Positions 1 through 9,395 of a DNA stretch of 64,000 bases are shown piece after piece; the first letter of the stretch is position 1; every line of letters starts with the position of its first letter. Source of the DNA: Streptomyces luomodiensis (GTDB lineage Bacteria > Actinomycetota > Actinomycetes > Streptomycetales > Streptomycetaceae). Both the position numbers and the translations under genes were made by a program. The DNA is taken from NCBI RefSeq assembly GCF_031679605.1, contig NZ_CP117522.1, positions 7,378,001 through 7,442,000 on the forward strand. The letters are read 5' to 3'. A model generated the notes under the pieces. It worked only from the letters and a program-made list of their open reading frames with translations, was not told where the DNA came from and ran no database searches.

Positions 1-1
1 T

Positions 2-1207
2 GTCCTCGCCCACCGGGACAAGCAGGTCGGCCACTGGAAGGACGACGGTGCGCTCCCCTGGCTGGAGTCGGTCGGGATCGACCTGGTGCGCGGTCACGGG
101 CGGCTGGTCGGGCCGCAGCGGGTCGCGGTGACACCGCCGGACGTATCCGACGGCGGCGGCGCCGAGCGGATCCTCACCGCCCGGCACGCCGTGGCCGTCT
201 GCACCGGGACCCGGGCCGCGCTGCCCGACCTGCCCGGTATCGCCGAGGTCCGCCCCTGGACCAGCCGGGAGGCCACCAGCTCCGGCGTGGTGCCGGAGCG
301 GCTGGTCGTGGTGGGCGGCGGTGTGGTGGCCGCCGAGATGGCCACGGCCTGGAGCGGCCTCGGCTCGCGCGTCACCATGCTGGTGCGCGGCTCCGGGCTG
401 CTGACCCGTATCGAGCCGTTCGCCGGCGAGCTGGTGGCCGAGACGCTGAGGGAGGCCGGGGCCGAGATCCGCACCGGTACGTCGGTGAAGGGCGTCGCCC
501 GGCCGGGCGGAGCGGAGGGGCCGGTCACGGTGACCCTGGAGAACGGGGAGCGGCTCGAGGCGGACGAGGTGCTGTTCGCCACCGGGCGCGCCCCGCGCAC
601 CGAGGATCTGGGCCTGGAGACGGTGGGACTCGAACCGGGCGGCTGGCTGTCGGTCGACGAGACCTGCCGGGTGCGGGACGTACCGGGCGGCTGGCTGTAC
701 GCGGTGGGCGACGTCAACCACCGGGCGCTCCTCACCCACCAGGGCAAATACCAGGCACGGATCGCGGGCGCGGCGATCGGGGCCCGCGCGCGGGACGTCC
801 CGCTGCTGGACACGGACCGCTGGGGCGCGCACGCGACCACGGCGGACGAGGCGGCCGTCCCGCAGGTCGTGTTCACCGACCCGGAGGTCGCGGCGGTCGG
901 CCTGACCGCGGAGCAGGCCGAGGCCGAGGGCCGCAGCATCCGCGTCGTCGACTACGACATGGGCCAGGTCGAGGGCTCGGTGCTGTACGGGGACGGCTAC
1001 CGGGGCCGGGCCCGTATGGTCGTCGACCTGGACCGGGGCCATCCGATCGGCGTCACCTTCGTGGGTCCGGGGGTCGGCGAACTGCTCCACTCGGCGACGG
1101 TGGCGGTGGCGGGCGAGGTCCCGATCGAGCGGCTGTGGCACGCGGTGCCGTCGTTCCCCACGATGAGCGAGGTATGGCTGCGGCTCCTGGAGGCGTACCG
1201 GGGCTGA
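2..1207 (+). CDS. FAD/NAD(P)-dependent oxidoreductase, pyridine nucleotide-disulfide reductase family (5' end outside window)
   Basis: The frame is open from the window edge, so the N-terminal FAD motif and the redox-active CxxxxC, if present, lie outside. What remains shows the second Rossmann motif (VVVGGGVVAAEMA), the second FAD motif with the Asp of LYAVGDVNHR, and the C-terminal dimerisation domain of mercuric-reductase/lipoamide-dehydrogenase-like proteins. In classical disulfide reductases the C-terminus carries HPTLSE with the catalytic His. Here the equivalent reads VPSFPTMSE, so that His is missing. This suggests a non-thiol oxidoreductase or quinone/dye reductase. Substrate unknown. 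A GC-rich hairpin follows the stop. Confidence 0.85.
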   Translation, partial: VLAHRDKQVGHWKDDGALPWLESVGIDLVRGHGRLVGPQRVAVTPPDVSDGGGAERILTARHAVAVCTGTRAALPDLPGIAEVRPWTSREATSSGVVPERLVVVGGGVVAAEMATAWSGLGSRVTMLVRGSGLLTRIEPFAGELVAETLREAGAEIRTGTSVKGVARPGGAEGPVTVTLENGERLEADEVLFATGRAPRTEDLGLETVGLEPGGWLSVDETCRVRDVPGGWLYAVGDVNHRALLTHQGKYQARIAGAAIGARARDVPLLDTDRWGAHATTADEAAVPQVVFTDPEVAAVGLTAEQAEAEGRSIRVVDYDMGQVEGSVLYGDGYRGRARMVVDLDRGHPIGVTFVGPGVGELLHSATVAVAGEVPIERLWHAVPSFPTMSEVWLRLLEAYRG

Positions 1208-1510
1208 CGGCGCCTCCGTCTCTGCGGAACCCCTCGCCCTGCCGGGCCCTTCGGACAGCGGGGGCCGGGGGCGGGGCTTCCCTCTCCGGCCCCGGCCCGG
1301 AGGTGCCCTCTGGCAGCGTCCGGACCCCTGTCGGGCGGATCGGGTGCGCTCGTCGCGGGGGCCGGCGGCTCCCGGACACGGCGACGGTTCGCGGGGCCGG
1401 GGCTCGCGGGCGGAGCCGCTCTCCCGGCGGAGCTCGAGCGCGTCTCGGGCGGGCCTCGTGCCGGTCAACGCGTGGTGTTCCCGTGGTGCCTCCCTGTGGA
1501 CAATGTGGGG
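1208..1510. other. Intergenic region, about 300 bp, no gene seen
   Basis: No convincing protein or RNA gene is seen. The first 90 bp hold a GC-rich hairpin that probably terminates the upstream gene. The rest is GC-rich and should contain the promoter of the PP2C-like gene, but no clear -35/-10 pair could be assigned. Confidence 0.5.
1262..1298 (+). terminator. GC-rich hairpin downstream of the oxidoreductase
   Basis: A perfect 9-bp inverted repeat, GGGCCGGGG (1262-1270) with CCCCGGCCC (1290-1298), lies 55 bp after the stop codon. It has no U tract, as is common for Streptomyces terminators. Confidence 0.5.
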
Positions 1511-3058
1511 ATGAGTCAGCAGGGCGACCGACGCGGTCAAGAGGACGACTGGTGGGCCGAGTTGTACGACCCGCGGCGTTCCGACGCGGGGCCCGCGGCG
1601 GCCTCGGACTCCGTGGACGACCGGTTCGACTCGGCCTCCCGCACGCTCACCGGCGACGGGGACGCCGGTGACCGGAGACCGGCCGCGGGCGCCCCCTGGG
1701 GGCCGTGGGCGGGACAGCCGGGCGGTGCCGCACCGGGCTCGGACGCCGGCGCGGGAGGTGGCCCGCAGGGGTGGCGATCTCCCGGCGGCGAGGGGCCCGG
1801 TGCCGCACCGCCCTCCCGGGAGGGCACGGCGCGGGACGGCAACTTTGGAGCCGGTCCTGCTCTGGGAGGCATCGCCGCATCCGGAGCCGGTGCCGCGCCG
1901 GACCGCACCGCGAAGTCCCGCGTCGCACCAGCCGGCACGGAACCGGGCGCCGCGTGGGACGGCGCGGACCCGGGCGCCACGGCGGAACGTACGGAGCCGG
2001 GTACCGCACCAGGCCGTGCGGATTCCCCGGCACCGTCATCGCCACCACCACCGCCCACGCGCGCCGCCGGGCCGCCCGCGTCACCCCGCCCCACCCCGAA
2101 GCCCGAGCCCTCCCGGCCCGCCGAGCCGTCCCGGCCTTGGCGGACCGCGGCGGCCTCGTACGTCGGCGACGAGCCGCCCACGTACGAGGCCGAGCCGACC
2201 ACCCTCCCCGTCGCCGACCCCGAGGACCTGCGGGACCTGGTCCCCGACACCGTGCTGGAGGGCGCCCGCTACGGCACGCTGACGCTCCGGGCCGCTTCGC
2301 TGCGCGGAGCCGCGGCCCGCTACCGGGGCGAGCCGCGGCGGGACGCGCTGCTCGCGGCGCGGTTCGGAACCGGGGACAGCGCCCTCGTCCTGGTGGCCCT
2401 GGCGAGCGGACCGCGGGCGGCCCCGGGGGCGCACCGGGCGGCGCGTGAGCTGTGCGAGTGGATCGCCGGGGCGGTCGGCCGCAATCGGATCCGGCTGACG
2501 GAGGACATCCACACCGCCAACCGCGGCGCGCTCAGCGCCGGACTGCACCGGCTCACCGGCCGTGCCTACGGGCGGCTGCGGGCCGGCGCGGCCGTACGCG
2601 GCCTGGCCGCCGCCGACTGCACCGCGTCGGTGCGCTGTCTGCTGCTCCCGGCGCATCCGGCCTGCCGCACCCGGGTGTTCTTCGGCGTCGGCGACGGCGG
2701 GCTGTTCCGTCTGCGGGGCGGCGTCTGGCAGGACCTGGAACCGGCCGGGGACACCCCCGCACCCACCGAGCCCGAGCCCGAGCAGCCCGAGCACAGGGCC
2801 GACCCCGACCCCGACCACGCTCCCGCCCCCGGACCGTTCCGCTTCCGCACCTCCGTAGCCCGGCCGGGCGACACCCTTCTGCTGTGCGGCGCGGGCCTCG
2901 CCGAGCCCCTGCGCGGCGAGGCCGCCCTCGCCGACCACTTGGCCGCACGCTGGGGCGCGGCGGAGCCGCCGGGCCTGGCCGCGTTCCTCGCCGACACCCA
3001 GACCGGGGTGAAGGGATACGCCGACGACCGTACGGCGGCCGCCGTCTGGGAGGCGTAA
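1511..3058 (+). CDS. Protein phosphatase 2C-like protein with long disordered N-terminus
   Basis: The 515-residue product has an N-terminal half rich in Gly, Ala, Pro and Arg (about residues 30-230) and a C-terminal half resembling actinobacterial PP2C-domain proteins. That half has a Ser/Ala-rich strand (LVLVALASG), a helix, a glycine-rich core (VFFGVGDGGLFRL) and a second strand near LLLCGAGLAEPL. The paired Asp residues that bind metal in active PP2C enzymes are not convincingly present, so catalysis is doubtful. The ATG at 1511 was chosen over an in-frame upstream start because GTGGGG directly precedes it. A Pro/Glu/Asp linker interrupts the domain near residues 415-440. Confidence 0.7.
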   Translation: MSQQGDRRGQEDDWWAELYDPRRSDAGPAAASDSVDDRFDSASRTLTGDGDAGDRRPAAGAPWGPWAGQPGGAAPGSDAGAGGGPQGWRSPGGEGPGAAPPSREGTARDGNFGAGPALGGIAASGAGAAPDRTAKSRVAPAGTEPGAAWDGADPGATAERTEPGTAPGRADSPAPSSPPPPPTRAAGPPASPRPTPKPEPSRPAEPSRPWRTAAASYVGDEPPTYEAEPTTLPVADPEDLRDLVPDTVLEGARYGTLTLRAASLRGAAARYRGEPRRDALLAARFGTGDSALVLVALASGPRAAPGAHRAARELCEWIAGAVGRNRIRLTEDIHTANRGALSAGLHRLTGRAYGRLRAGAAVRGLAAADCTASVRCLLLPAHPACRTRVFFGVGDGGLFRLRGGVWQDLEPAGDTPAPTEPEPEQPEHRADPDPDHAPAPGPFRFRTSVARPGDTLLLCGAGLAEPLRGEAALADHLAARWGAAEPPGLAAFLADTQTGVKGYADDRTAAAVWEA

Positions 3059-3150
3059 GCGCGGCGTCCATGGGTTGATGGACAAAGGTGACCGAACGAA
3101 CAAGAGTCACCGATCTCATCGATCCAGGACGAAAGGGATGAGGGCGCGCG

Positions 3151-4893
3151 ATGGCCAAGCAGACCGTGGCGGAGCAGTACGTGGACATCCTGGTGCGCAC
3201 CGGTGTGCGGCGGCTGTACGGGGTGGTCGGCGACAGCCTCAACCCCGTGGTGGACGCGGTCCGCCGCAACTCCGCCATCGAGTGGATCCAGGTCCGGCAC
3301 GAGGAGACCGCCGCCTTCGCCGCCGGCGCCGAGGCGCAGCTCACCGGGACCCTGGCCGCCTGTGCGGGCTCCTGCGGCCCCGGGCACGTCCATCTGATCA
3401 ACGGGCTCTACGACGCCCACCGCTCGATGGCCCCGGTCCTCGCCCTCGCCTCGCACATCCCCAGCAGTGAGATCGGCACCAGCTACTTCCAGGAGACCCA
3501 CCCCGAGCGGCTGTTCCAGGAGTGCAGTCACTACTGCGAGCTGATCTCCCACCCCCAGCAGATGCCCCGCGTCCTCCAGACCGCGGTCCAGCACGCGATC
3601 GGCCGCAGCGGGGTCAGCGTGGTCGCCCTCCCCGGCGACATCGCCGCCCGCCCGGCGCCCGAGCGCGCCGAGGAGCACGCCCTGGTGACCTCCCGGCCCA
3701 CCGTGCGCCCCGGTGACGCGGAGATCGACCGGCTCGCCCGCATGGTCAACGAGGCGGAGCGGGTGACGCTCTTCTGCGGCCGGGGCTGTGCCGGGGCGCA
3801 CGAGGAGGTGATGGCCTTCGCCGAACTGGTGAAGGCGCCCGTGGGACACGCCCTGCGCGGCAAGGAGTGGATTCAGTACGACAATCCGTACGACGTCGGG
3901 ATGAGCGGTCTGCTGGGTTACGGCGCGGCGTACGAGGCCACCCACGAATGCGATCTGCTGATCCTGCTGGGCACCGACTTCCCGTACGGCGCGTTCCTGC
4001 CCGCCGAGGTGCGGACCGTGCAGGTGGACGTCCGTGCCGAGCATCTGGGCCGTCGCTCCAAGCTGGACCAGGCCGTCTGGGGCGACGTCCGGGAGACGCT
4101 GCGCTGTCTGACGCCGAAGGTGCGTCCGAAGACCGGCCGCCGCTTCCTGGACCGGATGCTGAAGAAGCACGCCGACGCGCTGGAGGGCGTGGTCAAGGCG
4201 TACACCCGCAGGGTCGACAAGCACATCCCGATCCACCCGGAGTACGTGGCCTCGGTGCTGGACGAGGAGGCCGCCGACGACGCGGTCTTCACGGTGGACA
4301 CCGGGATGTGCAATGTGTGGGCCGCGCGCTATCTGTCCCCCAACGGCCGCCGCCGGATGATCGGCTCCTTCACCCACGGCTCGATGGCCAACGCGCTGCC
4401 GCAGGCGATCGGCGCCCAGTTCCTGGACCGCCGCCGGCAGGTGATCTCGATGTCCGGCGACGGCGGATTCACCATGCTGATGGGCGACTTCCTCACGCTG
4501 GTCCAGTACGGCCTGCCGGTGAAGGTGATCCTGTTCAACAACTCCGCGCTGTCCATGGTCGAGCTGGAGATGCTGGTCTCGGGCCTGCCCGCGCACGGCA
4601 CGGGCTACCGCAACCCCGACTTCGCCCAGATCGCCCGCGCCGCCGGGGTGTACGGCGAGCGGGTGGAGAAGCCCAAACACCTGCGATCCGCGCTGCGCGC
4701 CGCACTGCACCACAAGGGACCCGCGCTCCTGGACATCGTCACGGACCCCAACGCGCTGTCCATCCCGCCGAAGATCAAGGCGGAGATGGTGACCGGCTTC
4801 GCGCTCTCGGCCAGCAAGATGGTGCTGGAGGGAGGCGTCGGCAGGATGGTCCAGATGGCCCGCTCCAACCTCCGCAACGTACCGCGCCCCTGA
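3151..4893 (+). CDS. poxB: Pyruvate dehydrogenase (quinone), thiamine diphosphate-dependent
   Basis: The protein decarboxylates pyruvate to acetate and CO2 and passes electrons through FAD to membrane quinone. Its 580 residues follow E. coli PoxB almost motif by motif. The N-terminal domain has GVVGDSLNPVVDA and the catalytic Glu in VRHEETAAFAAGAEAQL (Glu51), then the CAGSCGPGHVHLINGLYD and IPSSEIGTSYFQETHP blocks. A central FAD domain has HALRGKE. The C-terminal thiamine domain has GDGGFTMLMGDF at about residue 435, followed by the Asn pair of ILFNNSALS. The C-terminus is amphipathic, as in the lipid-activated E. coli enzyme. GAGGG lies 6 bp before the ATG. It appears monocistronic. Confidence 0.95.
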   Translation: MAKQTVAEQYVDILVRTGVRRLYGVVGDSLNPVVDAVRRNSAIEWIQVRHEETAAFAAGAEAQLTGTLAACAGSCGPGHVHLINGLYDAHRSMAPVLALASHIPSSEIGTSYFQETHPERLFQECSHYCELISHPQQMPRVLQTAVQHAIGRSGVSVVALPGDIAARPAPERAEEHALVTSRPTVRPGDAEIDRLARMVNEAERVTLFCGRGCAGAHEEVMAFAELVKAPVGHALRGKEWIQYDNPYDVGMSGLLGYGAAYEATHECDLLILLGTDFPYGAFLPAEVRTVQVDVRAEHLGRRSKLDQAVWGDVRETLRCLTPKVRPKTGRRFLDRMLKKHADALEGVVKAYTRRVDKHIPIHPEYVASVLDEEAADDAVFTVDTGMCNVWAARYLSPNGRRRMIGSFTHGSMANALPQAIGAQFLDRRRQVISMSGDGGFTMLMGDFLTLVQYGLPVKVILFNNSALSMVELEMLVSGLPAHGTGYRNPDFAQIARAAGVYGERVEKPKHLRSALRAALHHKGPALLDIVTDPNALSIPPKIKAEMVTGFALSASKMVLEGGVGRMVQMARSNLRNVPRP

Positions 4894-4985
4894 GAAAAAC
4901 GTGCCCTGATAAAAGCGGGCGGTTTCTGTCCGGTATCCACCGTACGGTCTGTCTCACAGCACAACAGACCTCACGGGAGCACGCC

Positions 4986-5393
4986 ATGCACTTCGCTTCG
5001 ATCCGCGTCATCACCGAGGACGTCGCCCGGATCGTCGAGTTCTACGAGAAGGCCACCGGCGTGGTGGCGAAGCGGCATACGGACGACTTCGCCGAGATCA
5101 TCACACCGGGCGCGACCCTCGCCCTCGCGAGCACCCGGACGGTGCGGGGGCTCGGGGCGCGGGCGCCCCGGCCGGCGGCCAACCAGAGTGTGATCATCGA
5201 GTTCCGCGTCGCCGATGTCGACCTCGCCTACGAGCGGCTCAAGGAGTCCGACGTCGAGATCGTGAACGAGCCCATCACACAGCCCTGGGGCAATCGTTCG
5301 CTGCTGATCAGGGACCCGGACGGCAACATGGTCAACTTCTTCGCCCCCGTCACCCCGGACGCCCTCGAGCGGTACGAGCAGCGGGACCGCTGA
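4986..5393 (+). CDS. VOC family (glyoxalase/bleomycin resistance-fold) protein
   Basis: A 135-residue single-domain protein of the vicinal oxygen chelate superfamily. It starts MHFASIRVITEDVARIVEFY and ends with the typical strand LLIRDPDGNMVNFFAPV, containing the conserved DPDG turn and the final Phe-Phe region. The two beta-alpha-beta-beta-beta units are recognisable. Metal ligands cannot be assigned with certainty, and members range from lyases and dioxygenases to antibiotic-binding proteins. It stands alone between poxB and the convergent mannosidase gene. The ATG at 4986 has ACGGGAG upstream. Confidence 0.85.
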   Translation: MHFASIRVITEDVARIVEFYEKATGVVAKRHTDDFAEIITPGATLALASTRTVRGLGARAPRPAANQSVIIEFRVADVDLAYERLKESDVEIVNEPITQPWGNRSLLIRDPDGNMVNFFAPVTPDALERYEQRDR

Positions 5394-5473
5394 CGCCGCA
5401 CGGCGTCCGGGTGCCGATGAGGCGGCGGACGGTCGCCCGGCTGGCGCGCAGCGGACGACCGCCCGTCGTACAG

Positions 5474-5504
5474 CCCCCGTCAGTCCCCCGTCAGTCCCCG
5501 TCAG
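5474..5504. repeat. Short 11-bp tandem repeat, three copies
   Basis: CCCCCGTCAGT recurs three times, the last copy incomplete, just beyond the 3' ends of two convergent genes. No function is evident; it looks like slippage in intergenic DNA. Confidence 0.6.
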
Positions 5505-5513
5505 CCCTCGTCG

Positions 5514-8500
5514 TCAGCCGGTCACCGGCCGCAGCCGCAGCGTGAGGATCTGGTGGGGGCGCAGGGCCAGGGTGAGGCCGGCCGGGCCGGTGGGGGCCTC
5601 GTGGAGGGGGCGCTCCAGCAGGTCCGTCACATCCGCCCCGAGCACCGGGAAGCCGGTGACCAGCGTGCCCGCCGCTCGGCCGCCGTGCGACTCGTACAGC
5701 CGGACCACCACATCGCCGCTGCGGTCCTCGGCGAGCTTGACCGACTCGACGGTGATCGCGGGGTTGTCCACGGTCACCAGCGGTGCCCGCTCGGCCGGTC
5801 CGGCGGGCAGGGTGCGCAGCGGCAGGTTGAGGGCGAGCCCTTCGGCGACCGCCTCGGCGACGCCCGCGCCGGGCAGCAGGGCGTAGCGGAAGCGGTGGAC
5901 GCCCAGGTCGGTCTGCGGGTCGGGGCTGTGCGGGGCGCGCAGCAGGGTGAGCCGCACGGTGGTGCCCAGCACCTCGCCCCCCTCCGGGTCGCCGTCCGTG
6001 GCGCCGCGCGTGTCATGCGCCGTACGGGTCACGTCGTGGCCGTACGTGGAGTCGTTGAGCACCGCGGCCCCGTAGCCGGGCTCGGCGACCCGCAGCCAGC
6101 GGTGTGCGCAGATCTCGAAGCGGGCCGCGTCCCAGCTGGTGTTGGTGTGCGTGGCGCGGTCCACATGGCCGAACTGGATCTCCGCGGTGGACACCCGGGC
6201 GTGGATGTCCAGCGGGAACGCCGCCTTGAGGACCTTCTCCGACTCCTGCCAGTCCACCTCCGTGGCGATGTCGAGGCGGCGGTTGCCCGCGGCCAGCGTC
6301 AGCTCCTGGGTGATGCGGGAGGCGCCGAAGGACCGTATGACCCGCACCGTGGCGCGCAGCGGACCGGACTCGACCAGCTCGACGGACTCGGCGTCGGTCA
6401 GGTCGGTGTGGCTGCGGCGGTAGTGCCGGTCGATGTCCCAGGCGTCCCACTGGTTGGGGTGGTCGGGGTGGAGCTGGAGGAGGTTGCCGCGGGCGCCCGG
6501 GGCCAGCACCTCACGGCTCGCGTCCAGGTCCAGCACCGAGGTGAGCAGCCCGTCGGCGTCGATGGTCACCCGCAGCCGGTCGTTGTCCAGGACGATGGAC
6601 TGACCGTCGCTCAGGGCGGTCACCGGCGGCGCCCCCTGCGGCGCCCCGGCGGGGGCGGTGGCCCCCTGCGGGGCGGCGCCGACGGGGGCCGCGCCCAGCC
6701 CGGCGACCCGTACCGCGACCGCCGTACGGCCGTCACCGAGCGGCTGGACCGGGGCCCCGGACGGCAGGGCGGCCGCCGTCTCCGCGTCCAGGACGGCGAT
6801 CTCCTCGCGTTCGTAGGGCGAGGCGTTGAGCACGGTGGGCCGGTCGCCGCCCAGCGCCGCCACCGCGTCCGCGACGATGCCCTCCAGCTCGGCGCGCACC
6901 TTCTGGTAGGTGTCCCGGGCCTCGCGGTGCACCCAGGCGATCGACGAGCCGGGCAGGATGTCGTGGAACTGGTGCAGCAGCACCGTCTTCCAGATCCGGT
7001 CCAGGTCGTCGTACGGATAGGTGTAGCCGGGGGCGTGCAGCGCGGCGGCCGTGGCCCACAGCTCGGCCTCGCGCAGCAGATGCTCGCTCCGCCGGTTGCC
7101 CTGCTTGGTCTTGGCCTGGGTGGTGTACGTGGCCCGGTGCAGCTCCAGATACAGCTCGCCCGACCACACCGGCGCCTTGGCCGCGTACTCCCGCTCGGCC
7201 TCCTTGAAGAACTCCGAAGGTGGCTGGATCTCTACGGTCGGCGAGCCCTCCAGGGAGGCGAGCCGCCGCGCCTTCTCCAGCATCTCGCGGGTCGGGCCGC
7301 CACCGCCGTCGCCGTAGCCGAAGGGCACCAGCGAGCGGGTCGCCAGCCCCTTGTCGGCGAAGTTCCGTTCGGCGTGGGCCAGTTCGGCGGCGCTGAACTG
7401 GGCGTTGTAGGTGTCCACCGGCGGGAAGTGGGTGAAGACCCGGGTGCCGTCGATGCCCTCCCACCAGAACGTGTGGTGCGGCATCTTGTTGGACTGGTTC
7501 CACGACAGCTTCTGGGTGAGGAACCACTTCACCCCCGCCAGCTTGGCCAGCTGCGGGAAGGCGGCCGTGTAGCCGAAGGAGTCCGGCAGCCAGATCTCCT
7601 CGGTGTCCACCCCCAGCTCCTCCAGGAAGAACCGCTTGCCGTGCACGATCTGCCGGGCCAGCGCCTCGCCACCGGGCATGTTGGCGTCCGATTCGACCCA
7701 CATCGAGCCCACCGGCGCCCAGTTGCCGTCCGCCACGGCCTTCTTGATCCGCTCCCAGATGTGCGGCTGGTGCTCCTTGACCCAGGCGTACTGCTGCGCC
7801 TGTGAGCAGGCGAACACCAGCTCCGGGTACTCATCCGCGAGGGCGGTGACGTTGGCGAAGGTCCGGGATGCCTTGCGCACCGTCTCGCGCAGCGGCCACA
7901 GCCACGCCGAGTCGATATGGGCGTGCCCGGTGGCCGAGACCCGGTGCGCGCTGGCGTGCGCGGGACGGCTGAGCACCTCGGTCAGCTCGGCGCGGGCGGC
8001 GGCCGCGGTGGCGGGGACGTCGTGCAGGTCGAGCGCGTCCAGCGCGTTCTCCAGGGCGCGCAGGATCTCATGGCGGCGCGGCCGGTCCGGCGGCAGCTCG
8101 CGCATCAGCTCGGACAGCACCTCGATGTCCAGGACCAGATGCCAGACGGTCTCGTCCAGGACGGCCAGCTCCGCCGAGGCGAAACGGTACAGCGGCTCGT
8201 CACCGGCGGTCAGCACATCGCCGAGCCGGGTCGGGGTGAAGCCGTCGCGCAGCACGGAGGGGTTGGCGGCGGCCTCCAGCAGCAGCGCCACGGGTTCACC
8301 ACCGGCCGCGGGGGCCGCGACCGGGACATGGCGGTTGCGCGGATGGACACCCTTGATCGGCACGCCCTCGGCGTCGTACACCAGCCCCTCGGCCTGGAAC
8401 CCCGGGCCGTCGTCGGTGAAGCCCGGATCGATGACCGCCTCCACCCGCCGCCCCGCCCACGCCTCGGGCACCGTGCCCTCCAGCCGGAACCACCAGGTCG

Positions 8501-8699
8501 ACCACGGGCTGCCCCAGTCCGTGCCGGGGGCGAACGGCTCGTACGTGCCGGCCAGCGCCTCCGCGACCGGCACCGGCTCACCGGGGACCCGCCACGCGGA
8601 CAGGCCCAGCGGCACCCGGGCCGTGTACTGGGCGGGCCTGATGAACTGGCGCAGCGCGCGGTCCAGGCGCCCCTCCACCAATGATCGGTCGTCGTGCAT
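5514..8699 (-). CDS. Alpha-mannosidase, glycoside hydrolase family 38
   Basis: A 1061-residue GH38 enzyme expected to remove alpha-mannosyl residues from oligosaccharides or glycoconjugates. An N-terminal beta domain precedes the catalytic barrel, which starts with the zinc-binding motif GHAHIDSAWLWP near residue 258. It continues to ESDANMPGGE and the nucleophile-bearing WLPDSFGYT near residue 373, then to LTQKLSWNQSNKMPHHTF. Middle helical and C-terminal beta-sandwich domains follow. No signal peptide is seen, so it is probably cytoplasmic. An Ala/Gly/Pro-rich segment around residues 665-695 (PVGAAPQGATAPAG) looks like a slippage-derived linker. The ATG at 8699 is preceded by a 12-bp tandem repeat. 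Confidence 0.93.
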   Translation of the reverse strand: MHDDRSLVEGRLDRALRQFIRPAQYTARVPLGLSAWRVPGEPVPVAEALAGTYEPFAPGTDWGSPWSTWWFRLEGTVPEAWAGRRVEAVIDPGFTDDGPGFQAEGLVYDAEGVPIKGVHPRNRHVPVAAPAAGGEPVALLLEAAANPSVLRDGFTPTRLGDVLTAGDEPLYRFASAELAVLDETVWHLVLDIEVLSELMRELPPDRPRRHEILRALENALDALDLHDVPATAAAARAELTEVLSRPAHASAHRVSATGHAHIDSAWLWPLRETVRKASRTFANVTALADEYPELVFACSQAQQYAWVKEHQPHIWERIKKAVADGNWAPVGSMWVESDANMPGGEALARQIVHGKRFFLEELGVDTEEIWLPDSFGYTAAFPQLAKLAGVKWFLTQKLSWNQSNKMPHHTFWWEGIDGTRVFTHFPPVDTYNAQFSAAELAHAERNFADKGLATRSLVPFGYGDGGGGPTREMLEKARRLASLEGSPTVEIQPPSEFFKEAEREYAAKAPVWSGELYLELHRATYTTQAKTKQGNRRSEHLLREAELWATAAALHAPGYTYPYDDLDRIWKTVLLHQFHDILPGSSIAWVHREARDTYQKVRAELEGIVADAVAALGGDRPTVLNASPYEREEIAVLDAETAAALPSGAPVQPLGDGRTAVAVRVAGLGAAPVGAAPQGATAPAGAPQGAPPVTALSDGQSIVLDNDRLRVTIDADGLLTSVLDLDASREVLAPGARGNLLQLHPDHPNQWDAWDIDRHYRRSHTDLTDAESVELVESGPLRATVRVIRSFGASRITQELTLAAGNRRLDIATEVDWQESEKVLKAAFPLDIHARVSTAEIQFGHVDRATHTNTSWDAARFEICAHRWLRVAEPGYGAAVLNDSTYGHDVTRTAHDTRGATDGDPEGGEVLGTTVRLTLLRAPHSPDPQTDLGVHRFRYALLPGAGVAEAVAEGLALNLPLRTLPAGPAERAPLVTVDNPAITVESVKLAEDRSGDVVVRLYESHGGRAAGTLVTGFPVLGADVTDLLERPLHEAPTGPAGLTLALRPHQILTLRLRPVTG

Positions 8700-8723
8700 A
8701 CGGCTCCTCGGCTCGGGCTCGGT

Positions 8724-8757
8724 GGATCACTCAGCGGATCACTCCGCGGATCACTCC
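8724..8757. repeat. Three 12-bp direct repeats upstream of the mannosidase start
   Basis: GGATCACTC followed by CGC or AGC recurs with exact 12-bp spacing at 8724, 8736 and 8748, 25-60 bp upstream of the alpha-mannosidase ATG. Regular near-helical spacing in a leader could be a regulator binding array, but simple slippage is also possible. Confidence 0.6.
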
Positions 8758-8867
8758 CAACATTTCCCGCGGTGTGTGGGCGGCAACACGCGGGCATGCA
8801 TTTCCGTGAGCGTGTTCGACGACATTCGACGCTGGCCGCCGCCAGGGGGCGGCCGGGGCGGGGGAGG

Positions 8868-9368
8868 ATGAAGCGTCAGCCTGTACGGCCCGGCCGGGTG
8901 CGCGGACACGGCCGGCCGGATGCGAGGGCGAAGGCTGCGGAGGCTGTCCCGGTGGAGCGTGGCCCGGTCCTGACCAAGCGATTGGCGCACGGCGATCTCG
9001 CGGCGGTCGCGGAGGTCCGCGCGGAGCTGCGCCGGCTGCTGCGGCACTGGGGCGGGCCCGGCCGGGCCGATCTCGCCGAACTGCTCACCAGCGAACTGGT
9101 GACGAACGCGCTGGTGCACACCGACCGCGGCGCGCAGATCACGGCCTCGACGGGGGACGGGCCGGGCGCGCGCGTCACCGGCCGATTACGGGTGGAGGTG
9201 CGGGATTTCGTCTCCCGGCACCCGACGCTGCGCGACCGGCCCGCCGAGGACAGCACGTCCGGGCGCGGACTGCTGCTGGTGCATACGCTCGCGGACGCCT
9301 GGGGCGTGCGGGCGCACGGGGTGGGCAAGGTCCTGTGGTTCGAACTCGAAGCCGAAGGTGTTCCGTAG
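8868..9368 (+). CDS. ATP-binding protein, anti-sigma-factor-like histidine kinase fold
   Basis: A small HATPase_c protein like the many Streptomyces RsbW/SpoIIAB-like regulators. The N-box is ELLTSELVTNALVHT, the G-box GRGLLLVHTLADAWG, and the fold ends with VLWFELE. Such proteins bind or phosphorylate anti-anti-sigma partners or act as orphan switch kinases; no sigma factor or antagonist gene is adjacent here. The start is uncertain. The ATG at 8868 has GGGAGG directly against it. The in-frame GTG at 8952 has GGAGG at an ideal 8-bp distance and would give a 138-residue protein covering the whole domain. Confidence 0.8.
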   Translation: MKRQPVRPGRVRGHGRPDARAKAAEAVPVERGPVLTKRLAHGDLAAVAEVRAELRRLLRHWGGPGRADLAELLTSELVTNALVHTDRGAQITASTGDGPGARVTGRLRVEVRDFVSRHPTLRDRPAEDSTSGRGLLLVHTLADAWGVRAHGVGKVLWFELEAEGVP

Positions 9369-9395
9369 CCGCGCTCCGCGACCGGTGCGGACGCC

